This document shows positions 45,700-56,800 of a stretch of 64,000 nt of DNA, piece after piece; within the stretch, counting starts at the first letter, position 1, and each line of letters begins with the position of its first letter. The DNA is from Aureobasidium sp. EXF-3400 (taxonomy: Eukaryota; Ascomycota; Dothideomycetes; Dothideales; Saccotheciaceae), in assembly GCA_024195585.1 (NCBI GenBank), contig SWBL01000072.1:62001-126000 (forward strand). The letters run 5' to 3'. The notes below the pieces were generated by a model. That model was not told the origin of the DNA. It ran no database searches and saw nothing but the letters and a program-made list of their open reading frames with translations. A program made the position numbers and the translations under genes.

Positions 45700-47358
45700 A
45701 TGGCAGAAACCGACCGCGTGCGCCTACACATCAGTCCATTCAACGCAACTCTCTACCAGAACATCATTCCAGCATCCATTCAACCAAACGCCACAAACGT
45801 ATCTTACCACACCGTGCAAACTTTTCCCGAACGCGGCTTTGGCTTTGTAGAATTACCCAGAGCGGACGCCGACAAGTTGCGCAAGAAGCTCAACGGCTAC
45901 ACACTTCGAGGACAAAAGATGGCCATCCAAGAAGCAAAGCCTGAGAAGAGGAGACGCCGCGACAAGGACGACGATGCCGAGGAAGAAGTAGAAAAACAAC
46001 CGCGCAAAAAGGCCAAGAAGGAAAAATCGTCCAAGAAAAAGGACAAGGAATACACTGGCTTCGAGCTCCCCGACGACAGACAAGTAAAGCGCGGATGGAC
46101 CGAAGAGCCCTCCAAATACAACAAGGACAAGAAGGAAAAATCATCAAAGTCCGGCGACAAGACGGACAAGACACCAAGGAGAGAAAAGTCAAAATACTCG
46201 TCCAAGCAAGAAGTCCTCTTCAAGCAAAAGCTCCCGGAGGCCGTCCTGATGGCCCAAAAAGCAGATGGCAAAGACAAGAAGAACAAAAACTCAAAACTAC
46301 CCAGAAACATCTCCGTCATCCACGAGTTTGAAAAGAACAAGCCTGTGCCTTCGTTCTTGAAGTCCAGTATCTCAAGCAAAACTTCTGCGACTGCTGATTT
46401 CGTTCCTGGTATGGGATGGGTTGATGCAGAGGGAAATGTCATCGAGGAAGTTCAGGTCAAGCCGAAGCGTGAGGTTAGAATTGCCAGGATGGTGGACACG
46501 CCTGTTGAGATCAGAATCAAGCCTGTTGCTCCCAAGGAGCCTGCTATGCATAAGGACATCACTGCCGGCGCAAAAGCGCTAGGATACATCTCGTCGAGCG
46601 ACGAGAGCTCAGTTGTGTCTTCCGAGAGCGAAGAGGAAACGAGTGACGATAGCGACGACGACGAAGAAGAAGACGAAGTCAATGAAGCAACAGAAGCCGA
46701 AAAGGAAGATATCGCAGAAGAAATAGAAGAAGGCGCCAAGGAAATCGCTGCCCCAGCACCAACAGAGCAACAAGACTCACCCTCAGACAACGAACAAGCC
46801 GCCCTGAACAAAACCTCAACCCCCGAACCCATGGAAACCTCCCCCCAACCAACCACTCCCCGCGAAATCCACCCCCTGGAAGCCCTCTTCAAGAAAAAGG
46901 CCCCTTCAGACACTACCCCCCGCCCCGCCCCCATCAACACATCCTTCTCCTTCGGCATCACCGACGACATCGACGAAGACATGCAAGACCCCGACCCCCA
47001 ATACCCCTCTACCCCCTACACCCGCACCCGCGACATCCGCTCAGCAGCACCCACCCCCGACACCGCCGCCATTGGCAGAAAATTCTCCTTCTCCTTTGCT
47101 GGCAATAACAATTTCTCCCACGATGAGGATATCGAAGAGGGATATGAAGATGAAGATGATCAGTGGCAAAATGCTAATATGGAACCGTTGGGTGTTAAGG
47201 AAGTTAAGGAGGGAGAAGGGGAGGAAGAGACGGAGTTTGCAAAGTGGTTTTGGGAGAATAGGGGTGATAGTAATAGGGCTTGGAAGAAGAGGAGGAGGGA
47301 TGTTATGAAGGTTAAGCGACAGAGAGAGAATAGGAGGGTCAGTAGACGTGTTGTGTAA
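45700..47358 (+). CDS. RRM protein, Nop8/NOL8-like nucleolar ribosome-biogenesis factor
   Basis: One exon gives 552 aa from MAETDRVRLHISPFN. Upstream in-frame ATGs (45559, 45685) are less likely because the RRM begins at once. Residues 5-75 are an RRM with RLHISPF as strand 1 and RGFGFVEL as the RNP1 box. It is followed by a long Lys-rich stretch (KKEKSSKKKDKEYTGFELPD), an acidic Ser/Glu/Asp region and two conserved C-terminal pieces, HPLEALFKKKAP and EFAKWFWENRGDSNRAWKKR. This layout fits the fungal Nop8/NOL8-type proteins needed for 60S subunit assembly. Codons are extremely C-rich from about 46740 to 47090. The nucleolar role is inferred. Confidence 0.7.
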   Translation: MAETDRVRLHISPFNATLYQNIIPASIQPNATNVSYHTVQTFPERGFGFVELPRADADKLRKKLNGYTLRGQKMAIQEAKPEKRRRRDKDDDAEEEVEKQPRKKAKKEKSSKKKDKEYTGFELPDDRQVKRGWTEEPSKYNKDKKEKSSKSGDKTDKTPRREKSKYSSKQEVLFKQKLPEAVLMAQKADGKDKKNKNSKLPRNISVIHEFEKNKPVPSFLKSSISSKTSATADFVPGMGWVDAEGNVIEEVQVKPKREVRIARMVDTPVEIRIKPVAPKEPAMHKDITAGAKALGYISSSDESSVVSSESEEETSDDSDDDEEEDEVNEATEAEKEDIAEEIEEGAKEIAAPAPTEQQDSPSDNEQAALNKTSTPEPMETSPQPTTPREIHPLEALFKKKAPSDTTPRPAPINTSFSFGITDDIDEDMQDPDPQYPSTPYTRTRDIRSAAPTPDTAAIGRKFSFSFAGNNNFSHDEDIEEGYEDEDDQWQNANMEPLGVKEVKEGEGEEETEFAKWFWENRGDSNRAWKKRRRDVMKVKRQRENRRVSRRVV

Positions 47359-47575
47359 GCATGTAAATGTACACATGTTTAGGTCTGTTGTGGAAATATG
47401 TCTTCTGAAACTAGCATGGGAATGGCGTGTATCATGTTCACGAGTCCTGGTCTTTCTAACTATCATCTAGTGGATCAATACACAGATCTCTTTCACTCCC
47501 ACGATACAACAGTCTTTTCTGCAAGCTGAGTGTCTTGTGTTATCTTATCTTTCCCATCCTTCTCTTATCCTGTTT

Positions 47576-48061
47576 CTACGTTCTCTTCTTCCCACCAATC
47601 CCACACCCACTCATCATCCCACACAACTCCTCATATCCTCTATCCACAGTCCTACTTCTCATCACCTCATGCTTCTTACCCAAACTCCTCAGTCCCTGAA
47701 ACCCAGTTGCTCTCAACTGAGCAGCTTGTATCCCGCTAAGTTGACCTTGACCACTGCCAAAAGGTGTAGAGTTACGGGCTTGTGAAGTTTCGCGGACGTT
47801 GGTTTGCCAGTCGAATATAGCCATTGAGAAATCAGAGGAAGGTTGGTTGGAGCAGGGGAAGATGCGGGTTAGGGTGGAGGATTGGTTGGGGGAGGGGGAT
47901 TTGAGTGGGAGGACGAGGGTTTTGGAGGTGTTGGTGGATTGTTGGGTGGAGCATTTCTGATGTGTTGAGGGGATAGCGCTGAGAGCCGGGAACTTATATA
48001 CTGTGGTCTTTGCAGTGAGTTCACCCTCGACCTCGACCTTGACATTGACCTCGAGATCCAC
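47576..48061 (-). CDS. Hypothetical small protein
   Basis: An open frame of 161 aa with no domain. The second half, SGIQAAQLRATGFQGLRSLG to RGYEELCGMMSGCGIGGKKR, looks structured. The C-rich then G-rich codon pattern is the same as in neighbouring real genes. The N-terminus (MDLEVNVKVEVEGE) is repetitive, and the upstream sequence is open in another frame (48183-47869), so a missed 5' exon is possible. Confidence 0.4.
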   Translation of the reverse strand: MDLEVNVKVEVEGELTAKTTVYKFPALSAIPSTHQKCSTQQSTNTSKTLVLPLKSPSPNQSSTLTRIFPCSNQPSSDFSMAIFDWQTNVRETSQARNSTPFGSGQGQLSGIQAAQLRATGFQGLRSLGKKHEVMRSRTVDRGYEELCGMMSGCGIGGKKRT

Positions 48062-48444
48062 AGCACAATGGAGTTGCTAAAAACAGCATACCAGCCAAAA
48101 CATCTCATCAATACAACAACGGACCCATTGTCGATTGAGCTGGTGGAAGAGTTCAAGACAAATCTTTTGTTCTTCTGAGACATCTATCTTTGTCCTTTGG
48201 AACAGTCTGACTTTTATCACCAACACCCCAACTCATTGTTCTGTGTGATATCTCGAGTCCAACACGAGCCTTTGCGATAGACAGCTCAAGGGTAGTGTAA
48301 GGTATATAATGCCTCAGTACACATCTGGTTTCTAGTCCAGACGAACCAGAACATCCATCCATCCATCCAACCACTCTTCTCAACAACCAAGAACTCCAGC
48401 ACACAACACGCTTCTCATATCTCTCTCTCAAATCCTCTAAACCA
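48062..48444. other. Divergent promoter region
   Basis: This lies between the hypothetical minus-strand gene and the small + strand gene. A 36-codon ATG frame (48069-48179, +) is present but too short to judge. Confidence 0.4.
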
Positions 48445-48666
48445 ATGCCTCCACCAAAGTACAACCCCAGCTCCTACACCGTAAAAAAGCCCAAACCTCT
48501 CGACCCAACGCTCAAAGGTTTCCTCAGGGACAACAAGAAGGTCGGGGTAGCAAGAAAAAAGTCATGGGACTTCCAACGTGCAGGTCATACTCAGAGTGAT
48601 GGCAACGATCTCGCGGGAATCTTTGGCAAAATGAGTATCTCCGGAAACAACTCTGCTGAGAAGTGA
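48445..48666 (+). CDS. Small basic hypothetical protein
   Basis: A 73-aa frame with a good start context. It opens MPPPKYNPSSYTVKKPKPLD and continues TLKGFLRDNKKVGVARKKSW, then GHTQSDGNDLAGIFGKMSI. Lys/Pro-rich, without signal peptide, TM or Cys. The length, start and composition argue for a real short gene, but I know no family for it. Confidence 0.5.
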   Translation: MPPPKYNPSSYTVKKPKPLDPTLKGFLRDNKKVGVARKKSWDFQRAGHTQSDGNDLAGIFGKMSISGNNSAEK

Positions 48667-48904
48667 ACATACAGGGAGAGAGAAATCTACGAGATATTAT
48701 GGGTGGAGAGATGTAAGATATTCAGGGATGTAGTGAAGTCTATATTACACTATTTTAAAGATGCTATATCTAAGTTGTTGTACAACATGTGAAGTATATA
48801 AAGAAGAGTCATAAGTTGGTGCGGGACGTGTCATACTCCCGGAGTTTTGGTACAGATGACCAAGCATTGTTCATGCTATGGTGTGGAAATTCAACTTCAT
48901 ACTC

Positions 48905-50506
48905 TTAGTTGGCGATAACCCACAGGCCGATAGGGCAGGGGTTCCAATCCTGGAACCACGATGCACGGTAGTTTCCAGTGGCAGTAAGCTCGTATGAGAT
49001 GGTCTGACCAACGGCGCAGTCACCAGTGGTGATGGTGTAGGCGTTGCCGGTAGAAACACCCTTCTCGCCAAAGTCCTTGGCGACGGCAGGCTGGTTGTTG
49101 AAGGTGGTCTTCTCGTCAGCAGCGTTCTTCAGCTGCTTGAAGTCAATGCCGCCGTTGCCGGACTCAGAGACGAAAGAGGTCTCGAGTTGCTGCTGAGTAG
49201 GGAAGGTGAAGATAACCTCGCACTGCTTGCCTTCGTAGCTCTGGGGAATGTCAAAGCTGAAGATGGTGCTGTTGCCGTTGCCGACGTAAGCGTTGTACTG
49301 AGTACCGTAGGCGGTGTCGGGGCTGTTGCTGTCGACGGGGACGATCAGGCGGGGCTTCAAGTAGGAGTCCATGCCGGGGAGATCACGGGGGCAGTTTCCA
49401 GTGCCGGAAGGTGTGGCGGAAGGCTGCTGGGAAGAGGAAACCTTGGTCTCAGTGACAGGGGCCTGGGACACAGTGGTAGGCTTGGCGACTGAGGTGGTGA
49501 CCTGCTGAGTAACAGACTCGGTGACAGGAGGCTGCTGGACGGACTTGGTCTCTGTGACGGGAGACTGGACGGTAGTGGGCTGTTCAATAGTGGTGGGCTG
49601 CTCGATGGTAGTCTTCTGAGTGACCTCCTCGGTGACGGGAGGAAGAGTCTGAGTCTGAGTTTGCTCCTCAGTGCGCACAGCAGTGGATGTGATCTCCTCA
49701 GTCTTGTAGACAGTGGTGGTCTCCTCGTGGGTCTGGTAGACGGTAGTAGGAACAGTCTTAGTCTCGTTGATGGTGCTGTATTGAGTCTGAGTTTGGTAGA
49801 TAGTGGTGGGGATCTGCTTGGTCTCAGTCTGGTAGGCAGTGTCGGTGTGCTCTTGAGTCTGAGTCTGGTATTGAGTCTTGTACTCAGTGACAGGGACGGT
49901 AACGTTGTTCTGCTGAGTGACAGTCTTCACGACGGTCGAGGGCTGGCACTGCTCGGTAGAAACGGAGACGGAGACAGAGGGAGCAGGAGTCGAGACGGAA
50001 ACAGAGACTGCGGTGGTGGCGGGAGGGGCGGAAGAGGCAGGAGCTGACGAAGGGGCAGCACAAGTTCCGTCAGCGCTGCTCAAGCCGACCTTGACGCACT
50101 TGGGCATGTTGTCCAGAGGCTTGGTGTAGATGTTGTAGTTGCCGTTGTCATCAACGGGGCATGCGTAGAATGTAGCATCACCGTCGTGCTCAATCTGACC
50201 AGAAGAAGCAATAGAGAAGCCTCCGGTAGGGGAAGCGCCCTGGTCGCACTGGAATTGAGTTGTAGGACCAGTAAGGATGCATCCTCTGCCATTCTTGTCG
50301 GTGATCTTGCCATCGTCAATGCAATAAGTAGCACCAGATTGGTTAGGACCGAAGCGGTTCTGGCCATCGCTGAGCTGGCCCAATGAACCGCCCTCAACGC
50401 CGTCACCAGAGACGTTGATGCCGAAGCAGCATGATGACTGTCTGGTTTGGAGAACGCGAGCAGATGCGGCCGAGGCAAGAGCCAAGGTTTGGAGTGTGTA
50501 CTTCAT
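48905..50506 (-). CDS. Secreted cell-surface protein with But2 C-terminal domain
   Basis: One exon gives 533 aa; the start MKYTLQTLALASAASA begins the signal peptide, and an ATG 15 nt upstream is less suitable. The N-terminal module (about 25-140) has CCFGINVSGDG, QFQCDQGASPTGGFSIASSG and FYACPVDDNGNYNIYT, known from fungal cell-wall proteins. The middle (about 150-370) is a Thr/Val/Glu/Gln-rich stalk of TVYQTHEETTTVYKTEE-type repeats, likely O-glycosylated. The C-terminus (about 380-533) starts with YLKPRLIVPVDSNSPDTAYG and matches the But2 domain (PF09792). No GPI signal is visible. Uniform C-ending codons suggest strong expression. A TATAAAG box lies upstream. Confidence 0.85.
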   Translation of the reverse strand: MKYTLQTLALASAASARVLQTRQSSCCFGINVSGDGVEGGSLGQLSDGQNRFGPNQSGATYCIDDGKITDKNGRGCILTGPTTQFQCDQGASPTGGFSIASSGQIEHDGDATFYACPVDDNGNYNIYTKPLDNMPKCVKVGLSSADGTCAAPSSAPASSAPPATTAVSVSVSTPAPSVSVSVSTEQCQPSTVVKTVTQQNNVTVPVTEYKTQYQTQTQEHTDTAYQTETKQIPTTIYQTQTQYSTINETKTVPTTVYQTHEETTTVYKTEEITSTAVRTEEQTQTQTLPPVTEEVTQKTTIEQPTTIEQPTTVQSPVTETKSVQQPPVTESVTQQVTTSVAKPTTVSQAPVTETKVSSSQQPSATPSGTGNCPRDLPGMDSYLKPRLIVPVDSNSPDTAYGTQYNAYVGNGNSTIFSFDIPQSYEGKQCEVIFTFPTQQQLETSFVSESGNGGIDFKQLKNAADEKTTFNNQPAVAKDFGEKGVSTGNAYTITTGDCAVGQTISYELTATGNYRASWFQDWNPCPIGLWVIAN

Positions 50507-50654
50507 GTTGTATTTCGACAACGGAACGGTACTGTGAGCGAAGGTATAAAAGAAGCGAAAGAAAGGTGAGATTAGAAAAGAATCTTCTTGTTGGTGGAAG
50601 AGTCGACAATTGGTTGCTGATGATAGAGAAATTTTGGGAGGTCGAGCATCACCT

Positions 50655-50661
50655 CTTTATA
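50655..50661 (-). promoter_or_regulatory. TATAAAG box of the But2-protein gene
   Basis: On the minus strand TATAAAG lies 149 nt upstream of the But2-protein ATG, a plausible distance given a fungal leader. Confidence 0.45.
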
Positions 50662-53600
50662 CACGCTTGTTGAAAGGTGCAAGCATGATCAACGTGTTGT
50701 ATCGACGATGATCGCCAGCCATTTCTTCAGTGGATGTCATAGCCAGCCCTAGGATCAAGTTGGAGACGAGACATGAAAGTTGAGTTGGGCGTCATCAATA
50801 CGAATTGCAGCACAGCATTGGCTCGAGTGTAGGAAGTGGAGGTAGCTGACAAAAGGCATCCTCTTAGGTAAAGCTCCAGTCACAAATCATATTATCCACT
50901 CGGGTTGCGAGTTGTTGACTCGGATTGTTACCCCAACAGCGGAAGGGCGAGGGAGAAGGATCTGGTACCCGGGTACATGCGAATATTCCTGCCAAAAGGT
51001 TGTGTCGGCGGAATATGCTCAGCATCAGCACACTTGACCATCGCACATGTCTGGTCTTCATCAACACATGGTTATTTCACCAGCGGCTTACTCAGTACAG
51101 AACGGTTGTATGTTACTCGATCCATGATAAATACCGCATGTATCACGGTGTTGGCGAAAATCCTTCCACTTCACAATTCGCGAATGTCGGCAGCAGGACC
51201 GAAGAGGAACAGGCAGGACAGAATGAAGATCTTAGTGGCAGCGATTCCAGTGAGATCGTGTCTCGATACGTGCGCGTACGAGTGTGGGTAACATGACGAA
51301 AAGTTGAAGGATGAACGAATGATGTCGAAGAGAAGCTCAAGGAACCCTGCCGCCCTCCCGTTGGCTTAACTGGGGTATTTTATGGGGATGTTCAGGAACA
51401 AGAAGCAAATCAATCGAAAAATAGCAACCGGAAGGCGGCTGGAAAGAAGATCGCGAAAAAAAGAAGTGGTTCATGGTTGGCTTTGTGCTTGTTCCTGCGT
51501 AGATTTTGCAGCAGCGAACGTCGGAGCGGAAGTCGCGGTGCCAAGCTCGACCAAGATCAACCTCGCTCCTTCTTTCTTCAGTCTTCCCCTGACAGCAAGC
51601 ACGACCTCCCGCTGTCGTCCATCACCATCACAGCATGCGACTTATGTCATACGGTTGACGCGGCCCGCGGGATTCTTCGCTTCCTTGTCCAAGTGCAGGG
51701 TCAACCTGCCAGGTTGAGACGTGTGAGACTCGCGAGTTTGCATCGAGCGAGTAACATGCTCTGGAGGTACTCGGAGCCTTTGTGCTCTCACGATCAACGA
51801 ATCACACTTCATGAAAATCGAGAGTCCACTCTCCGCGCAACCGCCGACTCGTAGACGACAGATGAGAAGGCAGGGTACCCAGTCTTCTGCCTTTGACCGT
51901 CTCCTCTGGACTCTCCCTCCTTCGCCAACCCACGAGGCTCTTCGGTCACTCGGCCACCTCATCTTGATGTACTGATATACACCCACACTTGGCAGAAACA
52001 TGCGTAGAAGTCCTCCGAAGCTTCAAACGTGTCTGACCACAATCCCACTACATGTGACGCTCTCGGACACTCAACATGTCAAAGACAACGCGAGGGTGAT
52101 TGAAGGCTAGAAGCACCCATGGCTGAATCGATCAAACAAGAGAAGGATCAGTCGGGTAGAGGAATTAAGCTGTCGAAGGCAAACGAGGCTGATTCCAAAA
52201 GAGAATGACATTCCTGCTAGATTGCAAGTCTGCATACACCATTGATGGACATGGCATTAATCGGGACCTGTCAATGATTCTTCTCGATGTGTACTGTAGC
52301 CCCATCTCACGGAGGATCACATAACTCATGGTAAGCTGAGGTGACGATATCTTAGATGTGTTTTGTTTCACACACATAGTATGGCAAAATAGCGTTCTCG
52401 CATTACTTGACTCTAAGGTGGGCAATTGTACCGAGGCTGAGCATATACCAGGGTCGCCCTAGCCACAAGGATTTTTGAATATCTTTTAAGCTTGCTAGCA
52501 GTTTCTGCCACTGTGAAATATATTTTGTGAGTCCGGAGCATAGTATAGCACTCTTTGAGTATCGAAACATGTGTTTGGGAAGTTCTGTACCTTTATCACG
52601 GTGTTGTGGTGAGCAAGTTGGGATATAAGAATTTGGGAATCATATCTCTAACAAAGCTTCGGCAGACTGTACGCTTTGAGATTGCGTTCGCGACCAAAAA
52701 GGATGACCAACCACTCTCTCGAATTCACGGAGGTTGCGCGTCTCAAACACCGATTCAGCATGCTGTAACACAAAGGATTCTACACAGGGATCAGGACAGG
52801 GCTACCGACCCTCATCGGCATTGTTGACTTGTTTGTGTAGGGCGTCGTTCACTCAGGCGCGTTAACAAGTCATCACTCCACCATCCAAAAAGCAAAGCAC
52901 AAGAAAATTGCGCTGTCGGATCCTTCACGGACTCACGCAGTACACGGACTCTGACTGCAAACACCATAAACAAGTAGTGGCGCTGTAGCAGGGAAACTTG
53001 CTAGCCGTACGAGGTCGCACCCGGCCACGTGCAGAGACGGCATCTTGCTTCGCTGGCTGAATACGGTACTCACCTTCACTCCATATACTCCCTATACTCC
53101 GTATAAGCACCCAACCGTCCAAGACGACCCTTATAGTCTTCTCTCACGTGGCAGAAGAGTGATTCAACAAGGCACCGCACCTGAACAGCACGCCCAAGAC
53201 CTCACATAGCAACGACGGCATGAAGTTTCTCAAGATCAAAGCATGATCCTCTGCCAAGTGCCCGAATAGAGGGGTAAGCAGCTATATATCTCCACTCGAT
53301 GAGGGGAAGAACTGGAAAAATGGAGTGACATCCACGAAGGTGGATATTTGTTAGCGAAAAGAAGCCTTGGCATGGCTGTCTACGCCGATCACTCACGTTT
53401 CGCTCATGCAAAGCAGAAGAAAGCATCATCGCATGGCTCCTATACGAACGGGTCGGAGTCTTGGCTCTTCGAAGAAACCAAAACTCCTAGCAACAATTGT
53501 TGCTCTAAAGACTTGGCCTACGCAGGTGGAAGCCTTCAAAAATCTCTCCACAAGTTCTTGCACCGCATGTTCCCGTTTCTGCCACCAAAATGGCCCGTTG

Positions 53601-53760
53601 CAACGGCAGGGAAGCTTTCGAGCCATCCCACTGCCCAGACGACATACTGTACAGTACAACCTCGGCGCACGCGACTGCGACTCCGAAAAAACCGCCGTGT
53701 ATATGATCGATGTTCTCAATAGGATGTGCTCTGGTGGCTGTGCTACTTACGTTATGTCAG

Positions 53761-53767
53761 TATAAAG
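53761..53767 (+). promoter_or_regulatory. TATAAAG box of the GH31 gene
   Basis: TATAAAG stands 57 nt upstream of the alpha-glucosidase ATG, a typical distance for an inducible fungal promoter. Confidence 0.5.
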
Positions 53768-53817
53768 CTGGATCTCCCTCGCGTGAGGTTGGTAGAGACA
53801 GATTTCGATTTCCCAAG

Positions 53818-56800
53818 ATGTTGCTTAAAGCATTATACGGACTTGCGCTCTTGCGTAGTGTCTCTGGTGCCGCTGTGGCCCGAAGACAGGCAGCAGGCAA
53901 CATCAATGACTGCCCTGGATACTCAGCATCGAATATTGTTAACACAGATACTGGTCTTACGGCCAAATTGACCTTAGCTGGTCCGGCATGCAACGCATAT
54001 GGAACAGACGTTCAGAACCTTCGCCTCGCTGTGAATTACGATTCCGGTACGTTCTTGGAACCTAGCATCATCGTCAATCATGAGACTTATAATACTTAGA
54101 AAAGCGTCTACACGTCAAGATCGAAGATGAAGGCCAGGTCGCCTATCAAGTTCCCACCAGCGTGTTCCCTACACCAGATGCCAACAACTCGGTGTCGCCT
54201 GGTGATGCAACCCTTGAGTTCTCAATGGAACAGAGCCCCTTCAGCTTCAAGATCACTCGTAAATCAAACCAGGAAGTACTCTTTGATACTTCTAAGTCGC
54301 CCATTGTGTTTGAGGACCAGTACCTGCGTTTACGTACTTCTCTTCCCGAAAATCCTAACATCTATGGTCTCGGAGAGCACTCTGATTCTCTCCGCCTCAA
54401 CACCACCGACTACACTCGCACAATGTGGTCTAGAGATGCCTACGGTATTCCTTCCGGCACCAACCTGTACGGCAACCATCCCATTTACTTTGATCACAGA
54501 GTAGAGTCTGGTACACACGGAGTCTTCCTCCTCTCGAGCGCAGGCATGGACGTCAAGATCAACAAGACCGATGCTGATGGTCAATATCTGGAGTACAACA
54601 CCCTGGGGGGTGTCATTGACCTGTACTTCCTGGATGGCCCCAGCCCTGTTGAGGTCGCCCAAGAGTACAGTAGTGTTACCCAGAAAGCTGCTATGATGCC
54701 CTACTGGGGCTTCGGTTTCCACCAGTGTCGTTATGGATACCGCGACTTCTATGCTATAGCCGAAGTTGTCTACAACTATTCCGCTGCAGCAATTCCGCTG
54801 GAGACCATGTGGACCGTAAGTCAAATGGCCATCTGGAACCATGAGCTCATGCTAATTCTGTTCTCTTAAGGATATTGATTACATGTATGAGCGTTATATC
54901 ATGGTAAGATCACTAGGCTTCGGGTCAAGTTCGGAATACTGATTCTTAGTTTAGACCACCGACCCCGACCGCTTCCCTCTTGCTCGTGTTCGCGAATACG
55001 TGAACTATCTTCATGAACACAACCAGCACTACATAGTCATGGTGGATCCTGCTATGGCTTACCAGACTGAGCGGGAGAACGGACTGCCCTACGAGTCATT
55101 CATCCGAGCTCGTGACCAAGGCATTCTCCTCCAGAAGAACGGCTCCATCTATCAGGGTGTTGTCTGGCCTGGTGTCACCGCGTTTCCCGACTGGTTTCAT
55201 AATGATACGGCCGAGTACTGGAACAACGAGTTTGCCGAGTTTTTCGATGCTGACACTGGTGTGGATATTGATGGCCTGTGGTAAGTGAGCATTAATCATC
55301 GATATTAACATAAACTAACTCTATTGCCGGCTCGATATGAACGAAGCAGCGAATTTCAATTACTTCGGAGCGGATCCTGAAGAAAGTGCTGAGGATCGTG
55401 GGTTTCCTCCTACTAGACCAGCCATCAGATCTGCTCCCCGCCCTATTCCAGGCTTCCCAGCAGCCTTTCAGCCAGATGCTAGCAGTCCGTATCCTCCAGA
55501 TGATCTTGCATATGCTCCTCCATGGCTTGCTCCTGCTTCTGACCCTGGCGCTACAAAGCGTTCAGTCGACGTTAAGAAGCCTACTAAGCGATCAGTCGGT
55601 CTGCAATACTCTCCGCTCGACAAGCGTCAGTCATCTGCACGCATTGGCTTCCCTGGACGCAATCTTCTTGCCCCCCCTTACCAGATTGATAACGCAAACA
55701 CCGTTGAAGCTTACGGTGGTGTCTCCAACAACACTCTTGACACGGACATCATCCATTACGATGGACACGCAGAGCTTGATGTCCATAACTTGTACGGGAC
55801 TATGATGAGTACATTTTCGAGAAACGCACTGGAAGCACGCAGACCCGGAAGAAGACCATTACTTATCACTCGTTCGACCTTTGCAGGCGCCGGTAAGGCC
55901 TTGGGCAAGTGGCTTGGCGATAATTTAAGTAAGTTAAAATGAAGGTGCAAATACCGCATTCTGGCAGGCACGTTCTTCACAATCTATAAGAAGGGTTCAA
56001 AAAGGGTGGTTCTATGACATACCGCCCAAAATGGCATCTTACGGAGTGGATCACGCCTGTCTAGCAAGAATGTGGTGTTATTGCCATCCTGTATAGTCGT
56101 ATTACGCTGATTGTAACGTTATTTCAGGCACCTGGGAACTCTACCGTCAATCCATCCAGGGTATGCTCGATTTTGCCGCTATCTATCAGGTTCCCATGGT
56201 TGGTTCAGACATCTGCGGTTTTGGTGGGAACACGACATCTACACTCTGTGCTCGCTGGACATCTCTGGGCGCTTTCAACCCCTTCTACAGAAATCACAAT
56301 GGAGACAGCTCTATCCCTCAGGAGTTCTATTTATGGGAGACTGTTGCAGAATCTGCTCGCAAGTCTATTGATATTCGTTACAAGCTGCTCGACTACATCT
56401 ACACTGCATTGCACAAACAGAGCGTTGATGGTACACCTTTGATCAGCCCAATGTTCTTCCAGTACCCTCACGACAAGGCCACTTCTGCTCTTGATCTCCA
56501 ATTCTTCTATGGCGATTCTCTTTTGGTTGCTCCTGTCACCGAGGAAAACTCGACCAGTGTAGATGTTTACTTCCCTAATGACCGATTCTACGACTTCAAG
56601 ACTTTCAAGACTGTTGAGGGCGCTGGTGCCAACATCACCATCTCGGACGTCGACTTCACCGAGATCCCTCTATACATTAGAGGTGGCTCGATCATCCCTA
56701 TGCGTAACGCATCTGGATACACTACTACGGACGTGCGCAAGCAGCCTTTCAATATTGTTATCGCACCAGGACGCGACGGTAAGGCCAGCGGCTCACTGTA

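Larger units (their letters stand above)
50507..53817. other. 3.3-kb gene desert between But2-protein gene and GH31 gene
   Basis: The two flanking genes diverge. Many short open frames exist (for example 51382-51717 +, 51642-52001 -, 53367-53765 +), but none has a domain, a good splice pattern or biased codons. I see no RNA gene. Short repeated words (tatactcc) occur near 53085-53102. It may hold non-coding transcripts or decayed sequence. Confidence 0.5.

Noticed and set aside
53085..53105. Repeated tatactcc words
   Set aside because: Only two or three short copies; not a tandem array of note.
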